DNA of 64,000 bases from Gp6-AA40 sp035647075 (GCA_035647075.1 DASROF010000017.1:18698-82697); one strand, 5' to 3'. Numbered from the stretch's first letter, positions 8,552 to 17,593 are shown. The notes: a model not told the origin generated them from the letters alone. Numbers and translations: made by a program.

Positions 8552-8575
8552 ATCTGACTATAGATATAGTTAGAT
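8552..8575. promoter_or_regulatory. BlaI-type operator
   Basis: ACTATA (8557-8562) and TATAGT (8565-8570) are perfect arms around GA. The dyad extends to 8552-8575 with a single mismatch (ATCT ... AGAT). It lies 22 bases before the blaI ATG. TTGCAA (8547-8552) and TTAGAT (8570-8575) are a weak -35/-10 pair with a 17-nt spacer that the dyad would cover. BlaI/MecI repressors bind such AT-rich dyads, so autoregulation is inferred. Confidence 0.65.
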
Positions 8576-8596
8576 CGGCCAGCCTGATAGTTGGCT

Positions 8597-8983
8597 ATGG
8601 CTGGAACCACCTATACGAAGCCCGAACTGCAAATCCTGGAGGTGCTCTGGGACCGGGGCGCCTGCTCGATTCGCGAAGTCCACGAGGCCCTTCCATCAAA
8701 GGGACGGCCCGCTTTCACAACCGTTCAGACGGTCGTGTACCGGCTCGAAAAGAAGGGCGCGCTCCGCTGCACGAAGCGGATCAGCAACGCCAACATCTTC
8801 GAAGCCGCGATTACCCGTGACGAGGCGCACACGACGCTCCTCGATGAGCTGCTGGCGCTGTTCGGCGGGCGGCCGAAGCCGGTCATTGCCCGGCTCGTCG
8901 AGTCCGGCAAGCTGACGCTCGAGGATATCAGGGAAGCGGAAGAGGCGCTCAAGAAACACCTCAAGAAAGGCGGCGCGCGATGA
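8597..8983 (+). CDS. blaI: BlaI/MecI/CopY-family transcriptional repressor
   Basis: 128 residues from ATG 8597 (a TTG at 8591 is an alternative). The winged-helix core reads KPELQILEVLWDRGACSIRE, then TTVQTVVYRLEKKGAL, as in BlaI/MecI (usual length 120-130). A C-terminal helical dimer part follows. BlaI proteins repress their own operon until the partner BlaR1 protease senses a signal and causes cleavage or release. Here the partner gene follows with a 4-nt ATGA overlap at 8980, and an ideal dyad lies upstream. The inducer is unknown; beta-lactamase itself is absent. Confidence 0.88.
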   Translation: MAGTTYTKPELQILEVLWDRGACSIREVHEALPSKGRPAFTTVQTVVYRLEKKGALRCTKRISNANIFEAAITRDEAHTTLLDELLALFGGRPKPVIARLVESGKLTLEDIREAEEALKKHLKKGGAR

Positions 8984-10716
8984 CCTCCTGGGTGCCGTTC
9001 GATCTCCTCGATCACCTCTGGCAATCAACGCTGTTCACGGTCGCGGTGTGGCTGGTTGCGCGGGCCGTTCGCACCAATGCCGCGCGCGTGCGCTACTGGC
9101 TGTGGTTCGCAGCGTCGTTGAAGCTCCTGATCCCGATCTCGATGCTGGTGACGATCGGCGAGCGATTCGCCTGGCGGACGACGCCGGCAGCCCCGCCGCC
9201 AGTCGTGTCGTTCGTGATCGAGCAGGTGCTGACGCCTGCGGCGGTAACCGCCGCGACGGTGCCCGCGGTGCCGGCCACATCGTTAACGCTGGCGTGGTCT
9301 CTGTTCATTGGCGCCTGGGCATGCGGTGTCGCTCTGGTACTGGCGCAATGGTGGCGGCAGTGGCAGCCGATCAGGCGAGCGCTCCGCGACGCGCGGCCGA
9401 TCGATATCGGTCAGCACTTGGGCCTCACGGTGCTCACATCGGCCTCGATGATTGAACCGGGGGTATTCGGGATCTGGCGCCCGGTGCTGCTGGTGCCGGA
9501 CGGCATTCGCGATCGACTCACGCCGGCCCAGTTGCGTGCGCTGATCGCGCATGAACAGTGTCATGTCAAGCATCACGACAACCTCACTGCCGCGCTGCAC
9601 ATGGCTATCGAGGCAGTGTTCTGGTTTCACCCGCTCGTGTGGTGGCTCGAGCGACGACTGATCGAGGAACGCGAACGCGCCTGCGATGAGTACGTGCTGC
9701 AGTCGGGCAGCACACCGCGCGACTATGCCGAAGGCATTCTCGAGGTCTGCCGGTTCGCCAAGGACCCTTCTCCCGTGTTCGTCGCAGGCATTACCGGCTC
9801 TGATCTCAGACATCGCATCGAGTCAATCCTGCGAAACCAGGCAGCTCCCCCGCTCGGCCGTGAGCGGATCGTCGCGCTGCTCGTCTGCGCCGCGGCCGCC
9901 GTTGTCGGACCCGTGACTGCCGGAGCCGTGCAGTCTACGAAACCTGCTCAGGCGGCGGCTGACAGTCGCCCGCGCTTCGAAGTCGCGTCGATCAAGCGCA
10001 CGCCGGAAGTGACCGGGCCTGGAGCCGATTTCTCGGCGATGCCAGGGGGACACCTGCATGCGAGAAACAACGAGGTAGCGAATTTCATTGGCAATGCGTA
10101 CGGCCGAGTCCCCCATTACCTGATCGCGAATATGCCGGACTGGGTGACAGCCGACCGCTACGACCTTGAAGCCAAAGCTGCAGATCCCACTGCGACCGCG
10201 CCGCAGATGATGTTGATGCTGCAGACGCTGCTCGAGGACCGGTTCAAGCTGCGTTGGCACCGCGAGACTCGCGAGGGACCGGTGTACGTGCTGAGCGTGG
10301 CCCGCGGTGGCCACAAGCTGCGCGCATCGAAAGATTGTGTTGTCGAGCGCGATCCGGCCAAACCGCTGCCGGCGCCGCCCCCAGGCCGGACGCAGCCACT
10401 GTGCGGCAACAACTGGTTGCACGGGCAGGGACCGATTTCTGTGTGGTCCGCCTTCAGCATCGACATGGCCAAGGTGGCGGGCACGCTCGGGGTCTTCACA
10501 GGACGTCAGGTTGTGGACAAAACCGGCCTGACCGGGTTGTTCGATGTCGACCTAGAGCTCCCGCGGCTTCAGCCGGTGCCCGGCGCCGACCTTGCCCCCC
10601 CGGATGCTGACGCGTTCACGGTTGTGCGGGAGCAGCTCGGTCTGGTACTCGAACCGGGTAAAGGACCGCTCGAGTATTTCGTCATCGACTCGATCGCCAG
10701 ACCGACGGAGAACTGA
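8980..10716 (+). CDS. BlaR1-type M56 membrane protease fused to TIGR03435 domain
   Basis: 578 residues. The N-terminal half has membrane segments (about 10-30, 38-60, 105-125) and a zinc-protease motif HEQCH at 191-195, followed by ERACDEYVLQSG at 232-243, as in M56/BlaR1 sensors. A further hydrophobic segment lies at about 297-317. From residue 331 (RPRFEVASIKRT) the C-terminus is a TIGR03435 'soil-associated' domain ending GPLEYFVIDSIARPTEN. That domain replaces the penicillin-binding sensor domain of classical BlaR1, so a different ligand is inferred. It is translated together with blaI (ATGA overlap) and should trigger BlaI inactivation. Confidence 0.85.
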   Translation: MTSWVPFDLLDHLWQSTLFTVAVWLVARAVRTNAARVRYWLWFAASLKLLIPISMLVTIGERFAWRTTPAAPPPVVSFVIEQVLTPAAVTAATVPAVPATSLTLAWSLFIGAWACGVALVLAQWWRQWQPIRRALRDARPIDIGQHLGLTVLTSASMIEPGVFGIWRPVLLVPDGIRDRLTPAQLRALIAHEQCHVKHHDNLTAALHMAIEAVFWFHPLVWWLERRLIEERERACDEYVLQSGSTPRDYAEGILEVCRFAKDPSPVFVAGITGSDLRHRIESILRNQAAPPLGRERIVALLVCAAAAVVGPVTAGAVQSTKPAQAAADSRPRFEVASIKRTPEVTGPGADFSAMPGGHLHARNNEVANFIGNAYGRVPHYLIANMPDWVTADRYDLEAKAADPTATAPQMMLMLQTLLEDRFKLRWHRETREGPVYVLSVARGGHKLRASKDCVVERDPAKPLPAPPPGRTQPLCGNNWLHGQGPISVWSAFSIDMAKVAGTLGVFTGRQVVDKTGLTGLFDVDLELPRLQPVPGADLAPPDADAFTVVREQLGLVLEPGKGPLEYFVIDSIARPTEN

Positions 10717-10717
10717 G

Positions 10718-11686
10718 ATGGCGAAACTTCCCTTCTGCCTCTGCGGCGTTCGCGGTGGCGACCTCATGCAGCGCATCGAGTCGATCATGGCCGGGCGCCG
10801 GCGTGTCGAATTGACTCGAGCACATCGGGCAGCTTTGACGCTTAGTGCGGTCACCTGCATCGTTGCGCCTGTCGTGGTCGGCGCGTTGACACTGCGACCG
10901 CAGGCCAGCCCGTCAGCAGCGGCCGCGGGTCAACGCTTCGAGGTCGCGTCGATCAGGCGAAACACTTCCGGCGACACGAACATGCGTGTTCGTATGCCGG
11001 CGGATCGTTTCGAAGCAACGAACATACAGATTCGTGAACTGATCCGAATTGCGTACAGCTTCCAGAGCTTCCAGCTGGCCGGGGGCCCGGAGTGGCTGAC
11101 GACCGAGCGGTACGACATCGTCGCCAAAGCGGATCGCGCATATGCGCCAGGTCCTGAAGGCGCATCCCCTGAAGTGGTCGCGATGGTGCGTACGATGCTG
11201 GCCGAACGTTTCGGAATCCAGCTGCGCGCGGAGCAGCGCGACCAGCCGCTCTTCGAGTTGCGACTCGCGAGGAGCGATGGCCGTCCGGGCCCAGGCATGC
11301 GGCCCGTCAAGGTTGACTGCGAGGGAGAGGCGCGCCAGGCCGCCAGCCGGATTCCAGCTGGCCAGTCCGGAGCGACAGCCTGCAACGTGCGCGTCGCTGC
11401 CACGCAACTGATGGGACGAGGTCTGACGCCTCCCCAGATCGCCGCAGCATTGGCGCGAGTTGCCGGGATCGATCGCCCTGTCACCGATCACACGGGACTC
11501 ACCGGCACCTTCGACGTCGATCTCAACTGGACTCCGGACTCAACCACCGATGCCAACGACGTGTCACGAGAGGTGCCGGGAGTTTTCACGGCGGTTCAGG
11601 AGCAGCTCGGTTTGCGCCTGCAACCGCAACGAGGTCCAGTGGAAGTGTTCGTGATCGTCAGGGCGACTCGGCCCGCCGAGAACTGA
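10718..11686 (+). CDS. TIGR03435 protein carrying a BlaR1 tail remnant
   Basis: 322 residues from ATG 10718, one base after the previous TGA. Residues 10-60 (GVRGGDLMQRIESIM, then a hydrophobic helix) match residues 270-317 of the preceding protein (GITGSDLRHRIESIL plus helix). The zinc-protease half is absent. TIGR03435 begins at about residue 72 (QRFEVASIRRN) and ends in GPVEVFVIVRATRPAEN, parallel to the neighbour. It looks like a partial tandem duplication. It could be a membrane-anchored sensor without protease activity. A start further upstream would overlap the neighbour by over 100 bases and was rejected. Confidence 0.8.
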   Translation: MAKLPFCLCGVRGGDLMQRIESIMAGRRRVELTRAHRAALTLSAVTCIVAPVVVGALTLRPQASPSAAAAGQRFEVASIRRNTSGDTNMRVRMPADRFEATNIQIRELIRIAYSFQSFQLAGGPEWLTTERYDIVAKADRAYAPGPEGASPEVVAMVRTMLAERFGIQLRAEQRDQPLFELRLARSDGRPGPGMRPVKVDCEGEARQAASRIPAGQSGATACNVRVAATQLMGRGLTPPQIAAALARVAGIDRPVTDHTGLTGTFDVDLNWTPDSTTDANDVSREVPGVFTAVQEQLGLRLQPQRGPVEVFVIVRATRPAEN

Positions 11687-11709
11687 GGTGGCTCTCGTTC
11701 GCATCGCCG

Positions 11710-11729
11710 CTGAATCGAGAACAATTCAG
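11710..11729. terminator. Weak hairpin between convergent genes
   Basis: CTGAAT (11710-11715) and ATTCAG (11724-11729) form a 6-bp stem with an 8-nt loop in the 50-bp gap between the TIGR03435 gene and the convergent hydratase gene. No T-tract is visible, so a terminator role is a guess from position. Confidence 0.25.
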
Positions 11730-11736
11730 TAGAGTC

Positions 11737-12549
11737 TCAGAGGATTCGGACGGATACGGTGCCGAGCGGTCCGAAATCGGCGCGCACGTAGACGTCCGGC
11801 TGGATAGGCAGCGGTACCAGACACGTGCCGGTGGTGACAACCTCGCCAGCTTTCAGCGTGATTCCCAGCCCGGACAACTCGTTGACCAGCCAGGCCAGCG
11901 CGACCCTCGGATCGCCGAGCACGTTCGCGCCCTTCCCTTCTCTGGTCACGCCTGGTTGTTCGCCTCCCGTAGAGCCGGGTCCTACGGTTCCGATCACTCG
12001 ATGTTCGACGAGATCGAGTGCCCGCCAGTCAACCCTCGCCGCCGGACCGAGCATGAACACGTGGGCGCAGGCGTTGTCGGCGATCAAAGAGGGCGCGCCG
12101 ACGATGGTGAAGTCGTCGAAGCGGGAGTCGGGCACCTCAATCGCGGGATGCAGCGTCGCCACCGCCGCCAGCACCTCCTCTACCGAGTACGGCTGCTCAC
12201 GCGGTGGCAGATCGCGGGCCATGCGAAACGCGAATTCGGCCTCGGCAACTCTCATGTGATTCGCGCCCAACGTCAGTTCGGCATCGACGCGGCCTGGCAC
12301 CGACAAGTCGGCCGCTTTCTCTGCGAGCAGGCGGCCCGCTAACGGTCCAGTGACGTTGATGTGCGCCTGGCCAGCCTTGCTCGTCGCCGCGATCTTCCAG
12401 CCGAATAGCGGTGCGGCGCTGTGCTCTTCGAGCAGCGCCTGAACTGCGTAGCCCTCCTCGCGCGTGCGTGGACGAATATCTTCAGGAATCGATTCGAGAC
12501 GACGACCGTTCTGCCAGCAGTCCCAGAGCAGATCCGCGGCCTGCCTCAT
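11737..12549 (-). CDS. 2-keto-4-pentenoate hydratase-like (MhpD/FAH superfamily) protein
   Basis: 270 residues from ATG 12549, which overlaps the TGA of the upstream VOC gene as ATGA; an upstream ATG at 12573 would overlap by 28 bases. Family features are GWKIAATSKAGQAHINVTGP near residue 52, EAEFAFRMARDLPP, and the FAH-like C-terminal GEVVTTGTCLVP. MhpD-type enzymes hydrate 2-hydroxypenta-2,4-dienoate in aromatic meta-cleavage pathways; the E-x-E metal ligands look present (EAEF). No other aromatic degradation gene is nearby, so the substrate is open. Confidence 0.8.
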   Translation of the reverse strand: MRQAADLLWDCWQNGRRLESIPEDIRPRTREEGYAVQALLEEHSAAPLFGWKIAATSKAGQAHINVTGPLAGRLLAEKAADLSVPGRVDAELTLGANHMRVAEAEFAFRMARDLPPREQPYSVEEVLAAVATLHPAIEVPDSRFDDFTIVGAPSLIADNACAHVFMLGPAARVDWRALDLVEHRVIGTVGPGSTGGEQPGVTREGKGANVLGDPRVALAWLVNELSGLGITLKAGEVVTTGTCLVPLPIQPDVYVRADFGPLGTVSVRIL

Positions 12550-13604
12550 CGTCCCGGTATCCCTGGCGCGCATCCATCACAGGGCGCAAACGGCGTGAGG
12601 AAAAAGTTGTTCGGGTCGGCGACGACGGCGCCCTTCAAATTCGGCGGAATGGGCACCGCAACACCGCCTTCGGACACCACCTTCGCTCCAGCACGCTTAA
12701 TCCTGTCGACCAGCGCGTCGATATTCTGCGCACGAAGCTGCAGACGCGCGGCGCCCCGATCCTGGATTCGCATCTGTAACGGTTTGCGATCGACACCTTT
12801 GAACTCGACGAGATCAATCCACAGCATCGAGCCAGGCGCCTGCATTCGGCTTCGTTTCACTTCGGTCTTGCCAAGACCGGTGAGCTGCTGCGCTGGCTTG
12901 TCGGCTGTGAATCCGGTCTCTCCCTCGACAATGAAGCCGAGCACGTCTCGATAGAACCGGGTCGTCTCGCTCATCTCGTTGACGGTAAGCAACAGGCGCA
13001 TGTCGAGCACATCGCCCGTCGCGGGCGCCCCCGTGGCCGTCGCTGGCTGCCGAAGCTCGATGAATCGACCGTCGACGTCGCGAAGGAGAATCGCGCGTCC
13101 CCCGTCGGAAAGGACCGCCGGTTTCCGGCCGGGTGTCACGATCGAGGCACCGGCCTGCGTTGCACGCAGGAGCGTGGCATCGACGTCGCGGACCATCAAC
13201 ACCAGTGTGGCGGCCCCGGGATCCTGAATCCGCAGCGGAATCGTTTTGTGGTCGACATCCTGAATCTCCATCAATTCCACCGTCACTCGCGACCCGGGAA
13301 CGCGCGCCGACTGGTGCCGTTCTCTGGCGCCGGCGATGTCGAACCACTTGAACAACTGCGGATTCGGCGGGTTGTAGGGCCGCGCGCCCGATGCCGGCGG
13401 CGCCGGCACGTCCATCCCGAACGCATCGTGGTAGAAGGCGAGCGAGCGGTCCATGTTCTCGACGAAGCCGGTGAACGTCCCGGTCCCGATGACGGCTCCC
13501 CCGCTCGAGTCGGTCGGGGTGGCAGGCGCCTGACCGGACACCGTGCTGTGTCCACAGAGTGCGCTCAACACAACGGCGGCGAATGCATATGACAAGCGAG
13601 ACAT
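12546..13604 (-). CDS. Secreted two-domain VOC (glyoxalase-fold) protein
   Basis: 352 residues from ATG 13604 with a signal peptide MSRLSYAFAAVVLSALCGHS ending near SGQ. Two vicinal-oxygen-chelate modules follow: the first opens FTGFVENMDRSLAFYHDAFG, the second RLLLTVNEMSETTRFYRDVLG. VOC proteins bind metals and catalyse varied isomerisations, lyase or dioxygenase reactions; exported tandem copies are frequent in acidobacteria and uncharacterised. A longer reading frame to 13694 lacks a signal peptide and would run into the divergent gene. The start is 25 bp from the divergent 13630 gene. The downstream hydratase is coupled by ATGA. Confidence 0.8.
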   Translation of the reverse strand: MSRLSYAFAAVVLSALCGHSTVSGQAPATPTDSSGGAVIGTGTFTGFVENMDRSLAFYHDAFGMDVPAPPASGARPYNPPNPQLFKWFDIAGARERHQSARVPGSRVTVELMEIQDVDHKTIPLRIQDPGAATLVLMVRDVDATLLRATQAGASIVTPGRKPAVLSDGGRAILLRDVDGRFIELRQPATATGAPATGDVLDMRLLLTVNEMSETTRFYRDVLGFIVEGETGFTADKPAQQLTGLGKTEVKRSRMQAPGSMLWIDLVEFKGVDRKPLQMRIQDRGAARLQLRAQNIDALVDRIKRAGAKVVSEGGVAVPIPPNLKGAVVADPNNFFLTPFAPCDGCAPGIPGR

Positions 13605-13629
13605 GGGTGGTAGTCTACGACGACCGGCG

Positions 13630-15963
13630 ATGACCATCCGCCACCGCGCTGGTGCGGCGATTGCCGCGCTCTCGATTTGCCTGAGCCCGCCCACTGCCGC
13701 TCAGCAACCGACGCCGCTGCCCGGCTCGTTCATCACGGGCCAGGTCCTTTCCGCCAACAACAACGCGCCGCTCCGCCGCGTCCGCATCGATGTCTCCAGA
13801 GGTACGGGGACGGCGGAACCGGTCCTCACCGACAACGAAGGGCGTTTTTCCATAGACCTGGAGAGAGCGGGCCCGGTGTCGGTCATCGCCACCAAGGGTG
13901 GATACCTCGTTGCGAAGACGACCGTTCAGCAGGCGAATCTATCCAGACCGCTGCTGATGAAACTGCCCCGTGGGGCCGTGATCATGGGCACAGCCATCGA
14001 AGAGAACGGCCTACCTGCGATCGCAGCCAGCGTGCAGGCTAAACGCCTGGACCCGACGGTCGATGGCTTCCCGACGCAGTCCATCACCAGCACCGACGAT
14101 CGCGGCGAGTATCGGCTCGCTGGTCTGGCGCCGGGCCGATACGAGCTGACAGCCGGAGTCGGCGTAATCGTGCCGTTGCCTCAAGGGGACATCATCGTGT
14201 CGTCCTCTCAAGGGGCAACGCCAGCGCCCGGCATCGTCATCGTTGTCGCCGCGGGCGATCAGATCGGAGGCGTGCAGCTCACGGTTTCCGCGTCGCGCAC
14301 GCAGGGCGGGATACTTCCCACGCTGACGGGCCAAGGAACTCAGATGACGCCTCGTCCAGTCAGTGCCGGATCGGCGCCCGGCGGCGTTCGCGGTCGCGTC
14401 GTGACTGCGGCACGGAAACCAGTTGTCGGCGCAACGGTTCGGCTCACGGGACCGGCGATCAACTTTTCAGCGCGAACAGACGCCGACGGCGGATTCTCGA
14501 TTACCGGACTGCGTCCGGGCCGCTACAGGCTCGAAGCGTCCAGCAGTCCCCTGATCGGCACCTGGGGATACGGACAGGACGCAAGCGGCAGCTCGGGCAC
14601 CCCGATCGTCGTGGCCGAACGGATCGAGGAGGGCCTGGACATCGTCCTTCCTCAGTACCTCGCACTCCAGGGCCTGGTAGTCGACGAAAACGGAGAGCCC
14701 CTGCAAGGCGCTCGCGTGCAGGCGCTACAAGTCGAGTACACCGCCGGGCGTCTTACAGCGGTGCCAGCGGGAAACGAACGACGTACCGATGACCAGGGCG
14801 GCTACCGGATCTGGGGACTGCCAGCCGGTACATACCTGCTGTCCGCATCCGTCGACGGACTGTTCGCGGATGGCCGCGGTGGTCGCATCGCGTATGCGCC
14901 GATGTACTACCCGGGAACGCCGTTGATCGCCCAGGCGTCGCCGATCGAACTTCGCGACGATTCGACGATCAACCTCGTGTTCGCTCCGGTGGCAATGACG
15001 CGGATTACAGGACAGGCTCGCGACCACGAGGGGCCGCTGGTCGGCGGGACGGTGCGCCTCGTCGAGAGTCGCCGCGCCGGCACGATTGCGGCCGCGCCGC
15101 GAAGTGCAGCGATTCAGGGGGACGGCAGTTTCATCATCAGGAACGTTCCTCCAGGCGATTACGTGCTGCACGTGCGCGGGGACGGACCCGGTCGTACGGG
15201 TATGTTCGCGACGGAGGCTGTGTCGGTTGGCTCGGATCCGCTTGATCTCCTGATCAGAACATCGCACGGTGCATCGCTCGAGGGACGAACTGTGCTCGAC
15301 GGCAAACCGGAAAACGTGGCGTGCCGTATTGAATCCACCGTCGTCATCTCCTCCGGTGGGACCGTCTCGAACGGTTGCGAGGGCGGACGGATGGGCTTCT
15401 CCGTGACGCCAGTGGCACTCGACGACCGGGCGCGTTCAGAAGCAACGATGGTTTTCGGATGGAACACGAACGAGTTCTTCGGACTTGGGCTCTTCGGACG
15501 GCTGGCGTTCGCATTGCGTAACGCACCGGACGAAAACTGGTACTTGAAGTCGTTTACGATCAACGGCGAGGACATTGCGGACTCGGGCTTTGATTTCGGC
15601 TGGCAGCCGGCAACCATCACCGACGCCGAAATCGTCCTGTCGCGCAATGGCGCGTCGGTCACTGGACGCCGGATCGACGCACGCGCGGGCGGCCCCGGCT
15701 ATTTCGTGCTCGTCTTCTCGCCGTCGTACGAGCGTCTGCCGCCGTTGTCGCGACGGATCAAGTTCACGCGCTCGGCGACAGATGGGTCGTTCCGCGTTGG
15801 CGGGCTGCCGGCTGGCGATTACCTCGTGGCTGCGGTGTCGCGCTTGAAGACGACCGAGTGGCAGAATCCGGAGCTGCTACAACGGCTCTCGCCCCGCGCT
15901 GAGCGCGTCACCCTCTCTGAGGGACAGAGCGCTACCCTGTCGCTGCGGCTCATCGAACGGTGA
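13630..15963 (+). CDS. Secreted carboxypeptidase-regulatory-like domain protein
   Basis: 777 residues from ATG 13630, with a signal peptide ending in AALSICLSPPTAAQ. Seven to eight beta-sandwich repeats of the CarboxypepD_reg type follow, each with a G-x-V-x-D/A-x-G-x-P-L/V-x-G-A pattern and a GxYRLxGLxPGxY-type end (for example DRGEYRLAGLAPGRYELTAG). No peptidase or TonB-dependent barrel is attached, unlike many Acidobacteria homologues. The likely role is periplasmic or surface carbohydrate/protein binding. The downstream DUF167 gene overlaps by GTGA at 15960, giving coupled translation between functionally unrelated genes. Confidence 0.8.
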   Translation: MTIRHRAGAAIAALSICLSPPTAAQQPTPLPGSFITGQVLSANNNAPLRRVRIDVSRGTGTAEPVLTDNEGRFSIDLERAGPVSVIATKGGYLVAKTTVQQANLSRPLLMKLPRGAVIMGTAIEENGLPAIAASVQAKRLDPTVDGFPTQSITSTDDRGEYRLAGLAPGRYELTAGVGVIVPLPQGDIIVSSSQGATPAPGIVIVVAAGDQIGGVQLTVSASRTQGGILPTLTGQGTQMTPRPVSAGSAPGGVRGRVVTAARKPVVGATVRLTGPAINFSARTDADGGFSITGLRPGRYRLEASSSPLIGTWGYGQDASGSSGTPIVVAERIEEGLDIVLPQYLALQGLVVDENGEPLQGARVQALQVEYTAGRLTAVPAGNERRTDDQGGYRIWGLPAGTYLLSASVDGLFADGRGGRIAYAPMYYPGTPLIAQASPIELRDDSTINLVFAPVAMTRITGQARDHEGPLVGGTVRLVESRRAGTIAAAPRSAAIQGDGSFIIRNVPPGDYVLHVRGDGPGRTGMFATEAVSVGSDPLDLLIRTSHGASLEGRTVLDGKPENVACRIESTVVISSGGTVSNGCEGGRMGFSVTPVALDDRARSEATMVFGWNTNEFFGLGLFGRLAFALRNAPDENWYLKSFTINGEDIADSGFDFGWQPATITDAEIVLSRNGASVTGRRIDARAGGPGYFVLVFSPSYERLPPLSRRIKFTRSATDGSFRVGGLPAGDYLVAAVSRLKTTEWQNPELLQRLSPRAERVTLSEGQSATLSLRLIER

Positions 15964-16259
15964 CCAGGGATTCGACGATCGGCGTCGTCCTCGACGTGCG
16001 CGTCATTCCGCGGGCGTCCAAATCGCAGATCGCCGGCACGCGTGAAGACGCACTGCTCGTACGCGTGTGTGCGCCACCGGTGGACGGCGCGGCCAACGAC
16101 GAGCTCATCCGGCTGCTGGCGGACACGCTCGACGTTCCGAATCGCAACGTGACGGTGATTGGCGGCGAGAGTTCACGCACCAAGCGAGTGCGCATCACCG
16201 GGCGGACCGCTGAGGATATTCATCAACGCCTGTCCGCGTATCGCTCCCCGCAGGCCTGA
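15960..16259 (+). CDS. DUF167 (YggU) family protein
   Basis: 99 residues from GTG 15960, overlapping the previous TGA by 4 nt. The sequence shows the family pattern VRVIPRASKSQIAG, LLVRVCAPPVDGAANDELI, and a C-terminal VIGGESSRTKRVRI. YggU/DUF167 proteins are about 95-100 residues with an alpha/beta fold and no proven biochemical function. Length and motifs fit fully. hutI follows with one base between the TGA (16257-16259) and its GTG (16261). Confidence 0.88.
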   Translation: MTRDSTIGVVLDVRVIPRASKSQIAGTREDALLVRVCAPPVDGAANDELIRLLADTLDVPNRNVTVIGGESSRTKRVRITGRTAEDIHQRLSAYRSPQA

Positions 16260-16260
16260 C

Positions 16261-17553
16261 GTGACCACTGGCGGGTACTTCGCTGATCCGACGAACCGCG
16301 TCAGGGCGGACTTCGTCATCGAGCACACCGCAGGCATCGCGACGTGTCTCTCGCCACTGCACCCGCGAAAAGGACGCAGCCAGGGAGACGTCAGTATGTT
16401 TCCGCCTGGCTCGGCGATCGCTGCGTACGAGGGCCGGATCGTCAGCGTCGGCTGGGGGGAGCTGAGCGAGTTTGTGGATGTCCAGCCCGGCGCAACGCGC
16501 ATTGACGCCTCGGGCTGCCTCGTCATTCCAGGCTTTGTCGATCCACACACACACATCGTCTACGCGGGCGACCGTCGCCACGAGCTGCAGCGACGGCTGG
16601 CGGGCGCGACCTACGCGGAGATCGCCGCGGAAGGCGGCGGCATCCTCGGCACCGTTGCCGCGACGCGCGCGGCATCGGAAGAGGAACTCCTGACGAGCGC
16701 GCGCGGCCGTCTGGACGAGATGCTCGCGTGCGGTACCACGACCTGTGAGGCCAAGAGCGGCTATGGCCTGACCACCGAATCGGAGCTGAAGCAGCTCAGA
16801 GTGGTCCGCGCGCTCAATGACTCACACCCGATCGACATCGTGCCCACGTTTCTCGGGGCACACGACGTACCACCTGAATACCGCGAACGCCGCGCCGAGT
16901 ACGTGACGCTTGTCACTGACGAGATGATTCCGCGTGTGGCCGAGGCGGGCCTGGCCATCTACTGCGATGTGTTTTGCGACGAGGGCGCGTTCACACCCGA
17001 GGAAGCCACGACCATCCTCGAGGCCGGGCGGCGTCATCGGCTGCGACCGCGCATTCATGCAGACGAACTGGCGCGAAGCGGCGGCAGCCTGGTCGCCGCG
17101 CGCATCGGAGCACGCTCCGCCGACCACCTGGTATTCGTAGACGAACAGGGCGCAGATGCGATGGCGAAGCGGAACGTCTGTGCTGTGCTGCTACCGACCG
17201 CAGCGTTCTATCTGAAGCTCGGCCGATTTGCGCCAGCCCGGATGCTCATCGAACATGACGTGCCGGTCGCCCTGGCGACGGACGTCAACCCGGGTGGCGG
17301 GTTCTCCCCTTCGATGCCGTTCGCGATGGCGCTTGCCTGCTTCGAAATGAACATGACGCTCGAGGAGGCGCTCGTCGCGGCAACGGTGAACGCGGCGTGG
17401 TCACTCGACCGCGCGGATACCGTCGGCAGCCTGCAGTCGGGTCGGCTCATGGATGCTGTCCTGGTCAAGGGCAATCTGGCCGAATTGGTTCGCGTCGGAG
17501 CGCCGGCGATTCGCATGGTCATCAAGCGCGGAGAGGTCGTCGGCGGGTCGTGA
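16261..17553 (+). CDS. hutI: Imidazolonepropionase
   Basis: 430 residues from GTG 16261. HutI hydrolyses imidazolone-5-propionate to N-formimidoyl-glutamate, third step of histidine degradation. The zinc amidohydrolase motif DPHTHIVYAGDRRHEL lies near residue 95; IHADELARSGG and ATDVNPGGGFSPSMPFAM near the C-terminal side supply the other metal and substrate residues. Length is slightly above the usual 400-415. Upstream in-frame starts overlap the DUF167 gene and give no family homology. The following cyclodeaminase also fits this pathway (formimino-tetrahydrofolate step); hutH and hutU are not in the window. Confidence 0.93.
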   Translation: MTTGGYFADPTNRVRADFVIEHTAGIATCLSPLHPRKGRSQGDVSMFPPGSAIAAYEGRIVSVGWGELSEFVDVQPGATRIDASGCLVIPGFVDPHTHIVYAGDRRHELQRRLAGATYAEIAAEGGGILGTVAATRAASEEELLTSARGRLDEMLACGTTTCEAKSGYGLTTESELKQLRVVRALNDSHPIDIVPTFLGAHDVPPEYRERRAEYVTLVTDEMIPRVAEAGLAIYCDVFCDEGAFTPEEATTILEAGRRHRLRPRIHADELARSGGSLVAARIGARSADHLVFVDEQGADAMAKRNVCAVLLPTAAFYLKLGRFAPARMLIEHDVPVALATDVNPGGGFSPSMPFAMALACFEMNMTLEEALVAATVNAAWSLDRADTVGSLQSGRLMDAVLVKGNLAELVRVGAPAIRMVIKRGEVVGGS

Positions 17554-17576
17554 GGTCCGGCTGAAGCCGGACACTA
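17552..17576. repeat. Short palindromic repeat, family A copy 2
   Basis: The 25 bases are the exact reverse complement of 6446-6470; the core includes GGTCCGGCTGAAGCCGGACA. It begins within the hutI stop codon and ends 17 bases before the next ATG, so it could be an RNA hairpin within a co-transcribed unit. Confidence 0.75.
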
Positions 17577-17593
17577 CGGACGACAATACAGAC

